NCBI GenBank assembly: GCA_963765545.1
Contig: CAVXWW010000009.1
Location: forward strand, 682,001 to 746,000
Origin: JARRPM01 sp963765545
Lineage (GTDB): Bacteria > Pseudomonadota > Gammaproteobacteria > Pseudomonadales > Halieaceae
DNA: 64,000 nt
Reading direction: 5' to 3'
Shown here: piece after piece, positions 51,666 through 60,622 of the stretch
Numbering within the stretch: position 1 is the first letter of the stretch
How the letters are laid out: the number at the start of each line of letters is the position of its first letter
Program-made: the position numbers and the translations under genes
Notes under the pieces: model-generated
The model's input: the letters and a program-made list of their open reading frames with translations, nothing else
The model's database searches: none
What the model was told of the DNA's origin: nothing

Positions 51666-51726
51666 ACCTCTACTCGAGCAGGAAAGGTCATTTTAAGGAA
51701 CGAAGCGCCGCTGCATCACTACCACA

Positions 51727-52528
51727 GGTAACGCCCAGTTAAGTGGCATAAGTTGATAAAGTCTGCCATTGAAAACTTATAAGTGCCATCGATTCCTGCC
51801 AGAAATTATTTACTATGCTCTACCCAAAGCACTTCGTGGGGCAGGCTCTCTGGCTCTACTATCGTTTCAACCTGAGCCACGGCGATATCGAAGATCTCCT
51901 CGCTGAGCGGGGTATCACGGTGACGAGTGAATCCATTCGTCTCTGGTGTATCAAATTCGGAGCCCTCTACGACAGACGCCTGAAACGAAAACACCGAGGC
52001 TATGGCGACACCTTCTTCATCGATGAAGTCTTCGTCAGAATCAACGGTAAGCAGCAATACCTGAGGCGAGCCGTGGATCAAGACGGTGAAGTTGTCGATG
52101 TATACCTGCAGGCCAAGCGGGATGGAGCCACCGCGAAGCGCTTCTTCAAGCGTTTATTGCGAAGCCACGGTGGTGAACCCAGGAAGATCGTGACCGATAA
52201 ACTAAGCAGCTATCCGGTGGCACATCGGGAAGTGATCCCCGAGGCAATCCATGTTACCGACCACTATGCCAACAATCGGGCAGCGCAATCGCATGAGGCG
52301 ACCAGGGTGAGGGAGCGAGGGATGAGGAGGTTCAAATCAATACGGCAGGCTCAAAGATTCGTTAGTGCTCATGCCGCTGTGCAGAACTTGTTCAATCTGG
52401 GCAGGAACCTGGTCAGGGCTGAACATTATCGGGACCTCAGGGTAAGTGCGTTCAGAGAGTGGAGCAGGGCAGTTGCCTGAGGCCAGGTCGTAGATTTCTG
52501 CGGTCGGGAGACATTAACTTGCCAATAC
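51727..52528 (+). mobile_element. IS6-type insertion sequence, nearly intact
   Basis: About 800 bases between a degenerate left end (GGTAACGCCCAGTTAAGTGG) and right end ACATTAACTTGCCAATAC, with the transposase inside. This is the best preserved copy in the window. No target-site duplication was recognised. It has inserted into the gene at 52531-52836. Confidence 0.85.
51815..52480 (+). CDS. IS6-family transposase
   Basis: 221 residues. The helix-turn-helix (LSHGDIEDLLAERGITVTSE) and the DDE domain are intact: GDTFFIDEVFVRINGKQQYL (first Asp), KIVTDKLSSYPVAHRE (second Asp), and SHEATRVRERGMRRFKS (Glu). The usual family N-terminus (about 18 codons, MNTYKRHRFPPD) lies upstream but out of frame because of the 28-base insert at 51821-51850; the ATG at 51815 restores a shorter start (MLYPKHFVGQALWLYYRF). 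It may still be active, or be one of several inherited defective forms. Confidence 0.88.
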   Translation: MLYPKHFVGQALWLYYRFNLSHGDIEDLLAERGITVTSESIRLWCIKFGALYDRRLKRKHRGYGDTFFIDEVFVRINGKQQYLRRAVDQDGEVVDVYLQAKRDGATAKRFFKRLLRSHGGEPRKIVTDKLSSYPVAHREVIPEAIHVTDHYANNRAAQSHEATRVRERGMRRFKSIRQAQRFVSAHAAVQNLFNLGRNLVRAEHYRDLRVSAFREWSRAVA

Positions 52529-52530
52529 TG

Positions 52531-52836
52531 CCGGTACTCTTCCGTGAGAGAGAATGGCCAGACGATCTGGAGGGAATAAATTCCGGTGGCATCGCCGGAA
52601 TCGGGGAACCCAGGGTAGAGGCTGGTTTGGAGGCCAATCTGTTTCAGTCCGCTTACCGGGTTCTGGTTGAGCTTTGTCAGTTCCTTGACCGAGGGCCGGA
52701 CAGTGGTGCCCGCGCTGGCCGCTTGTGGGGCGGGTACGGGTGCCGAATCCTGCGCGGATACGAGCTGGCTTCCCAGGCAGGCGACTGCGCCAATACCAAC
52801 GCAAATACCTATCCGTCGTTTATATGACCCGGTCAC
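52531..52836 (-). pseudogene. Outer-membrane-protein-like gene cut by IS6 insertion
   Basis: About 100 residues from a GTG at 52836: signal peptide (IGICVGIGAVACLGSQLVSAQ), a Pro/Ala linker, then KELTKLNQNPVSGLKQIGLQ and SLQIVWPFSLTEEYR. This is the beginning of the neuromedin-U-like transporter/porin-like family (QNPV...IQPVxPFSL). The IS6 right end interrupts it after about 100 residues, and the remainder is not found on the other side of the IS. Confidence 0.7.
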
Positions 52837-52933
52837 GAGTCTGGTTCACCAGCACAGTAGCGGCAAAATATCCCGATGCAGGCGTTGGGCTTGCATTCCC
52901 CATTGTGCGGCCTGTTTCCCTGAACACGGTGCA

Positions 52934-54442
52934 TTATTGGACCAGCTCGATGTCACCCGGACGCCATGTCTTGTTGATCCAGGGCTCCAGCGGGCCGTAC
53001 ATGCGCAGGATCACGAACCAGCTCTTGCCCGAGTTCGTTTGCAGCCAGTTGCCCTCTTCGCCCGCCGGTGCTTCCGGCGCGAAGTAGACGTCGTAGGAGC
53101 CGTCGGCGTTCTTTTTCATCCCCTCGGTCTGGCTGCCCACAGTCGGGAACAACTGGCTGGTTTGCAGTTGCGTGCGCGTCTGAGTGTCGTAGAGCGTGAC
53201 CGCCCAGAAGTTGTTCACAGGAACATTCCGGGGCAGGTGCAGTTTATAAGTCTTGGAACCATCGAAGGGCTGATCGCTGCTATCCAAAAAGGCCAACGCG
53301 TAATCGGAACCCCTTCCGAGATGAGTCGTGGCCATGGCCGGGGTTACGCCACCAGCGTTGTAATAGAACAACACCCGGGCATCGAGTCCCATCGTACCAT
53401 CCGCTTCGAAGGAGGTATTCCTGTTTGCGTAGGCTGTAACCCAGTTGCTTTTGGTATCGGGATAGATATACACCCCGCCTATGCGCGGGTCGTAGGTGAT
53501 GGCACGCCCGGCGGCATTACCCAGGGTAGCCGCCTCGGTCAGAAGTTTCTTCATTCTGTCGTCGGGTTTGAACGGCTGGCCTTTGACAATACCAATGGCG
53601 GCCATGTATCCGCGAACTTCGGTCCCCACCGCTTCAATGGGCTCCGCCTGGACGATGTTATTCAGGATTTCGAAGTATTCGAGGGTGCTCGGAAATATGG
53701 TACTAAATGACCTGCCTGACATATTGATGAACTCGGTGGGCGCCGGATTGTCTTTATCTTTCAGGGGATAAACCCGCAGTCCCGACTTGAAGTTATCCGC
53801 CGCAGCCTTCACACCGTCCTTGATGGAACCGCGTAAAAACAGAAAATTTCTATTGGTGGGAGGCTTCAGCAGGAAATACCCTTCCGGTACTTCGCCCGCG
53901 TAGCCAGGGGGCAGCACGAGGTACCGGCCCCCCTTGCCTTTGTCCGGCCCGGTGAGGCCCATGTTGCCCACAAAGCGCTGCCAGGCATCATCGAGGAAGC
54001 CCAGCATACCGGGTGGTATTTCGATGACGGTGGGACCGTCATTGGCTAGGTCTGTAGGCGCATAGGCGTACATCGTCGAGGTGTTGGAGGTTATGACCGG
54101 CGTCCGGGAATCCATCAGTTGTTCCCAGATGGCAATCTTGTTCGGTGCGTCAGCGCCTTGCTGCGCCATTCCCAGCAGAACGCTGTAAATCGATACGGCG
54201 CCGACGTTGTCGAGATAGACGCCCAGTGCCCGCGAACGGTCCAGGTAGTCATAGACCAGATCGTTGGTATTGCCGATCGGTACGCCATCGAAATAATTTA
54301 GCTCTCCGGCTACCGTTTGGACTTTATCGGGTATCGATGCGGCCTTCGTTTTCGCGGCTTCCCGCGCACTGTCTGTTGCTGCAGTGGCACTGGTACCAAC
54401 TAGGCAACCGGCGAGTGCCAGGGCGAGAAAGGGGGTTTTCAT
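52934..54442 (-). CDS. DUF1254/DUF1214 periplasmic protein (1)
   Basis: 502 residues. Signal peptide (LALALAGCLVGTSATAA), DUF1254 domain in the first half (PIGNTNDLVYDYLDRSRALG, TPVITSNTSTMYAYAPTDL), and DUF1214 in the second (VNNFWAVTLYDTQTRTQLQ, YDVYFAPEAPAGEEGNWLQT, FVILRMYGPLEPWINKTWRPGDIE). AAGGAGA precedes the ATG. The family is common near hydrocarbon- and organic-matter-degrading genes, but its function is unknown. It is 425 bases downstream of a paralog in the same orientation. Confidence 0.92.
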   Translation of the reverse strand: MKTPFLALALAGCLVGTSATAATDSAREAAKTKAASIPDKVQTVAGELNYFDGVPIGNTNDLVYDYLDRSRALGVYLDNVGAVSIYSVLLGMAQQGADAPNKIAIWEQLMDSRTPVITSNTSTMYAYAPTDLANDGPTVIEIPPGMLGFLDDAWQRFVGNMGLTGPDKGKGGRYLVLPPGYAGEVPEGYFLLKPPTNRNFLFLRGSIKDGVKAAADNFKSGLRVYPLKDKDNPAPTEFINMSGRSFSTIFPSTLEYFEILNNIVQAEPIEAVGTEVRGYMAAIGIVKGQPFKPDDRMKKLLTEAATLGNAAGRAITYDPRIGGVYIYPDTKSNWVTAYANRNTSFEADGTMGLDARVLFYYNAGGVTPAMATTHLGRGSDYALAFLDSSDQPFDGSKTYKLHLPRNVPVNNFWAVTLYDTQTRTQLQTSQLFPTVGSQTEGMKKNADGSYDVYFAPEAPAGEEGNWLQTNSGKSWFVILRMYGPLEPWINKTWRPGDIELVQ

Positions 54443-54867
54443 CTTTCATTCTCCTTGTTGAGCGGTGTCAATTAACCTTCGAGTCTTCAAACGTAGCACC
54501 TACTAATTAGCTTATATGGCATATCTATATGACATTTATAATCGGTTCGGGCGAACCCGGATGAAATCGGCAGCAGGCAGAAGGATGCTATCTGACCTTT
54601 GCAAAAACTCACTGCGAGTCGGCGGAGGTCGAGCTTTCGAATAATCCGAAGGCCAAGGTCCATTGTAGACCAATAGTCCACAGGCAATAGCGGTCATTTG
54701 AAGAAACAAAAGCGACGCGCGAAACCTCCTTCAATATTCGCACTACGTCGATACCTGCTTGAAAACTGATTTTCTGGTTTGCTTCAAAAAAACCCGACAT
54801 TCTAAGGCCGGGCCTTTGTAGCTCATACCAGACGCTTTAAACCAAGTGTCTTGGTCCAAACGGCTTG
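54443..54867. other. Gene-free stretch
   Basis: No gene is supported; AT content rises at 54480-54540. A short inverted pair AAGGCC/GGCCTT at 54803-54815 lies after the upstream gene's stop but its loop is too small to be a convincing terminator. Confidence 0.4.
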
Positions 54868-56286
54868 TTACTTGGCCATTACGATGCCCGGCGGCTTCCA
54901 GCTGCCATTTCCCGGCGGGAGGATAGAGGGAGCTTCGGTCTTCGGCCAGTAGAGGCGCATCACGAGATAGACGGTGTCGTTTGGCGCGGGTAGCCAGTTG
55001 GATTGCAGGTCGGCGCCCGGGCTGTCTTTCTGGATGTAGAGAGTGAGTGACCCGTCTTCCCCCTTCTTCATGTCCGGAATCATCGGCGAGTTGATGAGGT
55101 AGCGGTTGATCGGGTTTTTGATCAGATACTGCGACTTGCCATCATACATCGTGACCGACCAGAAGGCATTCACCGGCGGGTATTGGCCAGCAGGGAAGGT
55201 AATAGTGTAGTTATGCTTGCTGGCATCAAGTGTTTGGCCATCGCCGTCCACGCGGGTCAGCGGATAAACGGCCTCGACGGCGCTGTTGCCATAGAGGCCT
55301 GCTTTGGCGGTGCCGGAGCGCATAAGCCAGTCGCCGTTGTAGTGGGCTTCGTTCCCCGGAAGGGATCCAACCTGCCAGCCATTGATGTCGGTCATGCCCG
55401 AGGCCAGATAGGTGTTGATTTTCTCGTCACCGGCCTTCATGCCTTCGACGATGACTTTCTGGTGCTCTGGCGAAAGGTCCTTCAAGTCGAAGGTCTTCTT
55501 CGGGCCGATGCCGATGGTCGCGAGCTTGGCGCGGACGTCCCTGTCGATGTCCGTTTCCGGAACATATTCAAGTGCGGCGTCGAGGTAGCTCCAGAAGTTC
55601 TCCTTGATTCCTTCGGTGGTAGCCGGACTGAAGTTGACCGTCGGGGCGGCGGCCGGTGCGGGTTGCTTTACGAAGGCGGAAAGTGGTTCCGCTTTGTAGC
55701 CGTCCTGTACCTTTACCACGTTCGGCATGTCTTTCGGGTCGAAGATCTGGGTCCGATAAATGGCGACGGAGAAGGGCGTACTGGAGGTGAAGACTTTCTT
55801 GATGCCTTCCGGCTTGTCCCCCTTCCAATCGGGCCCGACCACCATGTAGCTGCCCGGGTCGTTGCCGGTGGCACGGCTGCCAATGTAGCCGTAGTTGTAG
55901 GTGTTGCTGTCGACCAGCTGGACGGCGTAGTAGCGATCTTTTTCAACTGCGGGCACGGTCAGGACCATCGGTTCGGCGCGAAGGTCGAGCCAGACGAACG
56001 AATAGGGAGTGTCGCTATTCGGCGTGATGACCGCTGTGTCCTTGTAGGTGTAAACGCGCGGCTCGTTCTTGATCTGGTTGAACGGCGCCTTGAACTGGCT
56101 ACTTTCCTTATCAACGGCATATTCATACATCACGGCGTAGTTCATCACGATCGGAAGGCCGAAAATGAAGCCCTCCTCGGCGATGGTTCGCGTTTCGGCC
56201 GGTGTTAAGTCGCTCGCCGGCGCCAACGGGGCCAGGACAAATGCGGCGACCATCGCAATGGTCCCGGAGATATATCGAGTTTTCAT
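54868..56286 (-). CDS. DUF1254/DUF1214 periplasmic protein (2)
   Basis: 472 residues. Signal peptide (TIAMVAAFVLAPLAPASDL), then DUF1254 (EEGFIFGLPIVMNYAVMYEY, TPNSDTPYSFVWLDLRAEPM, YYAVQLVDSNTYNYGYIGSR) and DUF1214 (YPPVNAFWSVTMYDGKSQYL, NWLPAPNDTVYLVMRLYWPK, GSWKPPGIV). It is a more typical member than its neighbour; the two share architecture but are divergent, so they are old paralogs rather than a recent duplication. The gene starts a co-oriented pair. Upstream lies an rve-type IS copy. Confidence 0.93.
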   Translation of the reverse strand: MKTRYISGTIAMVAAFVLAPLAPASDLTPAETRTIAEEGFIFGLPIVMNYAVMYEYAVDKESSQFKAPFNQIKNEPRVYTYKDTAVITPNSDTPYSFVWLDLRAEPMVLTVPAVEKDRYYAVQLVDSNTYNYGYIGSRATGNDPGSYMVVGPDWKGDKPEGIKKVFTSSTPFSVAIYRTQIFDPKDMPNVVKVQDGYKAEPLSAFVKQPAPAAAPTVNFSPATTEGIKENFWSYLDAALEYVPETDIDRDVRAKLATIGIGPKKTFDLKDLSPEHQKVIVEGMKAGDEKINTYLASGMTDINGWQVGSLPGNEAHYNGDWLMRSGTAKAGLYGNSAVEAVYPLTRVDGDGQTLDASKHNYTITFPAGQYPPVNAFWSVTMYDGKSQYLIKNPINRYLINSPMIPDMKKGEDGSLTLYIQKDSPGADLQSNWLPAPNDTVYLVMRLYWPKTEAPSILPPGNGSWKPPGIVMAK

Positions 56287-56504
56287 CTGTTCTGGTGCCT
56301 CAGGTAAAGCTGGGGTAAACGAAATACTTGTGCGAAGAAAAAAAGATAGCTCACCTGTGCGATAAACGCCACCATGAGCGACAGCTCAGAGTCGGAAGCA
56401 GTCCTGCGTATTTTTGTAGACCAAAAAACCGCTTGTACGCGAAGGCAGCCCCTTACTCCTGTCCCTTCTGAAAAATAGATCGTCTACTCGATCGCCGGCA
56501 TTAT

Positions 56505-57630
56505 GAATATGATTTACGCTGCAATTCGCGTGTAGCGATGATGAAGCCCGCCAACGCAAGGCAAAGCCGCGATGTTTCCGGACGCTACCGATTCAACGGT
56601 CCGAAATTCAGGCGGATTCTTGTTCAATGACAGGTGGGTCCGAGAAATATGGTAGTAATCAAAGTAATCGCGAAGAATTCGTTTCAGATGTCGCTCATTC
56701 AAGACGATGACGTGATCCAAACATTCTCGGCGGATAGATCCGATAACGCGTTCACAAAAAGGATTCTGCCATGGCGAGCGAGGTGCCGTAACAACTTCCT
56801 CGATTCCCAGTGCTCTAATCCGCCGTTTCACCTTCTCGCCATAAATCGCATCGCGATCATGTAAAAGATATCTCGGGGCAGTATCAAACGGAAAAGCCTC
56901 GACCAGCTGTTGTGCAGTCCACTGGGCTGTCGGGTGTTCGGTAGCGTTGAAGTGCACGACTTTCCGGCGGTCATGGCTTAGCACGATGAATACATAAAGC
57001 ACTCGAAACCTGGCAGTGGGGACGGCGGCCGGCGCTCCGGTGAAGAAGTCCATCGCCGCCAGGCAATCTGCGTGGTTGTCGAGAAATGTTCGCCAGGTTT
57101 GTGATGGTGGCTTCTTTGACTTCAGCATGTATTTGGAGACAGTTGCCTGGGATATTTCAATCCCCAGCTTGAGCAGTTTGCCGTGGATTCGGGGCGCGCG
57201 GTAGCAGGTGCTCCCCAGCCGATATTGGACGCCTGCATTTCACGAATTAGTTTGCGCAGGGCGGCATCAATAGCTGGCCTTCCAGGTCCATCGCGTCTGC
57301 TTTTCCACCGCCAGTACAAGCGGAAGCCCTGCCGATGCCAGCGTACAACGGTATCCGGGTGAAGACCGTAAAGTATCTGGCGCCAGTCATCGACATATCG
57401 TGAAAAGAGTATCCAGAAAAGTTTGTCTGCCATGGATGGACGGGGCTTCTTCACTGACTGGCGCAGCATGGTCACCTGCTGTCTAAGCGCTGGGTTATCC
57501 AGGACCAACCGACGCCTTGATTTCAACAAGGAGAGTAAAAGGGCGGCTGCGAGGCGAAGAATTGACATGCGGTCTATGCTTTACCCGATAGAGAAAATTG
57601 TCAATAAATTCAATACGATCGAATAATCAG
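56505..57630 (-). mobile_element. rve/DDE integrase-type IS, copy 2 (one frameshift)
   Basis: The first frame starts at 57568 (MSILRLAAALLLSLLKSRRR; LHPDTVVRWHRQGFRLYWRW) and ends after SNIGWGAPA. The second frame reads YRAPRIHGKLLKLGIEISQA through DDE motifs MDFF, DRDAIYG and ERVIGSIRRE to HHRYTRIAA at 56514. The two frames are separated by the same short insertion as in copy 1 (GCACCTGCTACCGCG). The outer leader (TTCGATCGTATTGAATTTAT) matches copy 1. Confidence 0.88.
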
Positions 57631-57641
57631 GAGGACAGGCA

Positions 57642-57989
57642 TTGCAGGCAATGGCATATCACGAATCGGGTGACCACCAGCGCTCCCGATTGTCACTCGA
57701 CAAACTGGCCCAGCAGGAGAGCCTTTTCGCCCAGACAAGGCTCGCTGAGGCCAAACATTTCATTGATAAGGTGTCACCGATCGAATCGGCGCTGCTGGCG
57801 ATTCGGCGTTTGGCCGTGGAAAATAATGCCTTGGGCGGAGAAGCGCGAACAGCCGGCATGGACTTGCTTTATTCGCCATTCGTTGACTGGCCTGATAGGG
57901 AGCGCTGGGCACAATTGATCTGTGAACAGTACTATCTCGGCTCTTGGGCAGTGGCGTCGAATCAGACTTCTTGCGCGGATATTAATGCC
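57642..57989 (+). pseudogene. TPR-like protein remnant
   Basis: An open frame without a proper start (the first ATG is at 57654) reads ALQAMAYHESGDHQRSRLSL, DKLAQQESLFAQTRLAEA, which resembles a tetratricopeptide repeat (AYHxxGDxxxSxxxLxxL). The following 60 residues are unassigned. The 5' side is cut by the rve-type IS and the 3' side by an IS6 end, so only a central or late piece of the gene is left. Confidence 0.5.
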
Positions 57990-58260
57990 GAGTTAATCAG
58001 GCGAAATTGGTAGAATCAGCAGATAAATACCTACAAGCGGTATTGCCAAGTTTACGCGCCGATATTGCTAGAATCGGCAAATGACTACATATAAGTGTCA
58101 CGAGTTCCCGCACCTACGCGGCCCCCAGATATCATCAACTACGCAGTACCCAAAGCACTTAGTGGGGCAGGCTCTCTGGCTCTACTATAGCTTTAATCCG
58201 AGTCACTGGGATATAGAGGATCTAATCGCTGAACGCTGTTGTAACTTGCCGGGAAGCACG
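57980..58260 (+). mobile_element. Two nested IS6-type left ends
   Basis: The first element shows TTAATCAGGCGAAATTGGTA and ATAAATACCTACAAGC; at 58039 a second left end (GGTATTGCCAAGTTTACGC) starts inside it. The second copy continues with TACATATAAGTGTCACGAG, the 28-base insert (CCCAAAGCACTTAGTGGGG) and LYYSFNPSHWDIEDLIAER, then breaks off. Confidence 0.75.
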
Positions 58261-58834
58261 ACTGAATATTACCAGTGACTGGGAGATGCTCGCTCTTGGG
58301 CAGAGAGAGGTTCTGTCACCGGTTTCGGGGCCTCCGAAATCTGCTGGACGAAGGGTTCCTGGCCACACCTCCCGACTCCGGAAAATGGGTCTAGCCCAGA
58401 TTCCTATAAAAGCCGGATGCCCTATTCTATAAAAAACCCATAAAAATCAATGAGATGCTGGGCCCAGAAGGGCTCGAACGGCAGCGGCCGACCGTCCGAA
58501 CGCGGCCCGCTTCGCCCTGCCGATTATGAGGAGCTGGGAGAGTGCCGAACCTGGGCAGTAACCCTCCGTGTCAGGCTAGTCTGTTGATCCCCGCTGAGCT
58601 GCTCTGGATTGACGACTATAACCGCCGCGTCGCGGCGCAGATCGGGCTGTTACTGGAGGATACGGGCCGGCCTGGCTGCACTGCCGCCCCGCCATTTCAG
58701 CCTGAGACAGCAACCGCAGGCACTGCCTATAGGATCTATTGACAACCCAATAGAACGGGCAGACACTTCGTCGGACGGGGGCCCGATACTTTGTCAGCTA
58801 GACAAAACCGGCGCCCCGTATTGAGGGCAGGCAA
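58261..58834. other. Mostly gene-free, with a possible peptidase tail
   Basis: At 58578-58670 a frame reads LLIPAELLWIDDYNRRVAAQ, resembling the C-terminus of Xaa-Pro aminopeptidases (M24), directly after a GTGTCAGGCTAGT motif. It is too short to be functional. The remainder is without a recognised gene. Confidence 0.4.
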
Positions 58835-59269
58835 ATGCGGCGTACAGCGCTGTGGGGCTTGTTGTTAGGTGCCGCTATCGCGAGTTCTTGCACCAGCGTG
58901 ACCTTTACGGACCTTTCCATCCAGCAACTGCACGAGAAGATCGCTGCAGGTGAAATTGTCGGACCCGGAGAAACGGCAACTATAGGCACCGTCGATGGAG
59001 GGCAGCACGAGGTAGTGGTGTCAGCCGTGCGGGCGGACAGCGTCATTGGTAAAGTGGCCGTCAGTCGAGCAAGCGATGCAGATGGTTTTGAGCAGAACCA
59101 GGGCCCTACTTTCACTGATTTAACTATTCCAATCGATGACATCCTGTCGGTCGAAAAAGTGCAAGTTACTAATCCCACAGCTCAGGCGGCCATCGTCACC
59201 GGTTTTGGCGTGGGGTATATGCTATTGCTGGCGCTTCCGGCTATCATTATTGGAGCCATTGCGCTGTGA
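58835..59269 (+). CDS. Small lipoprotein-like envelope protein
   Basis: 144 residues. The signal-like N-terminus LWGLLLGAAIASSC ends in a possible lipobox Cys at residue 19. Residues 20-110 alternate short strands (HEVVVSAVRADSVIGKVAVS, FTDLTIPIDDILSVEKVQV), and the C-terminus is a hydrophobic helix (AAIVTGFGVGYMLLLALPAI) that could be a membrane anchor. GAGGGCAGG precedes the ATG. No family is recognised. It is followed after 7 bases by a second lipoprotein gene. Confidence 0.65.
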   Translation: MRRTALWGLLLGAAIASSCTSVTFTDLSIQQLHEKIAAGEIVGPGETATIGTVDGGQHEVVVSAVRADSVIGKVAVSRASDADGFEQNQGPTFTDLTIPIDDILSVEKVQVTNPTAQAAIVTGFGVGYMLLLALPAIIIGAIAL

Positions 59270-59276
59270 TGACGTA

Positions 59277-60506
59277 ATGTCAATCATGACACTGCCTGAC
59301 ATGTTTTTTCCAACGAAAGGGCGCCGGATACTTCACCGTCTGATCCTCATTCTTTTGCTACTGCTGGGTGGCTGCAGGATAGAAATTGTGGTGCCGCCAG
59401 GCGGCACGGTGCTGACAGAATCAGGCAGGTATACTTGCCTTGCGGGCGCGCAGTGCACAGTCGAAGTCAACGATCTGTTCTTCAATGAAACATTTTTTGT
59501 CGAGCCCGAACCCGGTTTTACCTTCGGTGGCTGGCGCAAGAGTCCTCGATTTTTCTGCGGCGGTAACCTTTCGCCATGCAGTCTGGCCACCGCAGCCATG
59601 GAAGGTAACACCTGGCTGGAAAGTTTGCTTTCCTCCGAAGAGGTATTTTATCTAGAGCCCATTTTTCACCCCGGGAACTGGAGCGGCGACTACGGCCTGA
59701 GGCCGGCTTACGAGGCCGCGACTCGTTGCGGTAGCAAGAAAATCATCTATCGCGCCGTCAAGGCTTTTACTATCCAGGTAGCGCAAATAGATGGTCATAT
59801 CAGTACGGACTTCATCACAGGCAACGAAGTCCCGGGAGCCGAACTGGTCAGCAAAGGCACAGCCGTATCACTGGCCGACCCAAGGCGATTTAGCCAGAGA
59901 GCAGTGTACTCGCACCCAAGCAGGGGCTTGATCGACTACTATCTCGTCTTCGAGGCCAACCTGGTTTCAAAGGTCGGATTCAGTGGAGATTATTTCTCCC
60001 AGTCATTCGAGCGCAACTCCGGCCAAGTCTGCTCCTCCAATGTTTACCTGTTTGCGGAGCGGCTAACCGAGGGGCCGGGCGTACCGGTACTGACCGCCAC
60101 GCCAGATCGGCACGGGAGTTTTCACATAGAAATGCAAGGCGCCGATATCATCTGCTCCGACGGCTCCAGGGGAGCAGCTCCCGGCGCCGCTAAGGATATC
60201 AATATAAGCCAGTCCGGGAATTTGATCACCTTCGACAACCCGGTCGGGGCACTGGTGGAGGCACGAACTGGTACCCTGGGCCAGTACCGCCTCCCTGCCG
60301 GGGCGAGGTTGAAGAAATCCGGTGATTTCGTCGCTAACAGTTATGGCCGCATCATATATGACGACACCGTAGCCGAGTGGACCATTATCAATGGCAATTT
60401 AGCCAGGCACACAGTCAGCGGGACCATTCGTGTGGTGAATATTCCCAACGATCAGCTGGGGATTTGCACCGAGACCCATACTTTCTCGGGCTATCGAATC
60501 AACTGA
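59277..60506 (+). CDS. Large lipoprotein with InlB-like/bacterial repeat region
   Basis: 409 residues from the ATG at 59277 (starts at 59286 or 59301 also fit). The signal peptide LHRLILILLLLLGGC has a textbook lipobox at the Cys. The next 70 residues (VPPGGTVLTESGRYTCLAGA, FVEPEPGFTFGGW) resemble divergent InlB B-repeat modules with a conserved Gly-Trp end. The remainder is beta-rich and Cys-containing without a family match. It is closely linked to the preceding small lipoprotein (7-base gap), so they are probably one operon and may form one envelope complex. Confidence 0.7.
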   Translation: MSIMTLPDMFFPTKGRRILHRLILILLLLLGGCRIEIVVPPGGTVLTESGRYTCLAGAQCTVEVNDLFFNETFFVEPEPGFTFGGWRKSPRFFCGGNLSPCSLATAAMEGNTWLESLLSSEEVFYLEPIFHPGNWSGDYGLRPAYEAATRCGSKKIIYRAVKAFTIQVAQIDGHISTDFITGNEVPGAELVSKGTAVSLADPRRFSQRAVYSHPSRGLIDYYLVFEANLVSKVGFSGDYFSQSFERNSGQVCSSNVYLFAERLTEGPGVPVLTATPDRHGSFHIEMQGADIICSDGSRGAAPGAAKDINISQSGNLITFDNPVGALVEARTGTLGQYRLPAGARLKKSGDFVANSYGRIIYDDTVAEWTIINGNLARHTVSGTIRVVNIPNDQLGICTETHTFSGYRIN

Positions 60507-60622
60507 CAGAAGATGCTGCCATTTTTGTCCGTTTCGGTTTCTGTCAAGGGCGCGGGTGCCTGATTAATGCGCAAGGAAATCCGTCCCCATGAATCAACTT
60601 CCAGTGGATTCTCTGGGGTAAG

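Noticed and set aside
52667..53710. A 347-codon open frame on the plus strand
   Set aside because: Antisense to the other DUF1254/DUF1214 gene and running across the truncated gene upstream; no domain or start context.
54803..54818. Terminator after the DUF1254 gene
   Set aside because: The inverted pair has almost no loop and no T-run.
55183..56208. A 341-codon open frame on the plus strand
   Set aside because: It is antisense to the DUF1254/DUF1214 gene at 54868-56286, has low-complexity composition (VVVGFVPRKG, GVAVDQLDGVV) and no recognised domain; a codon-bias shadow.
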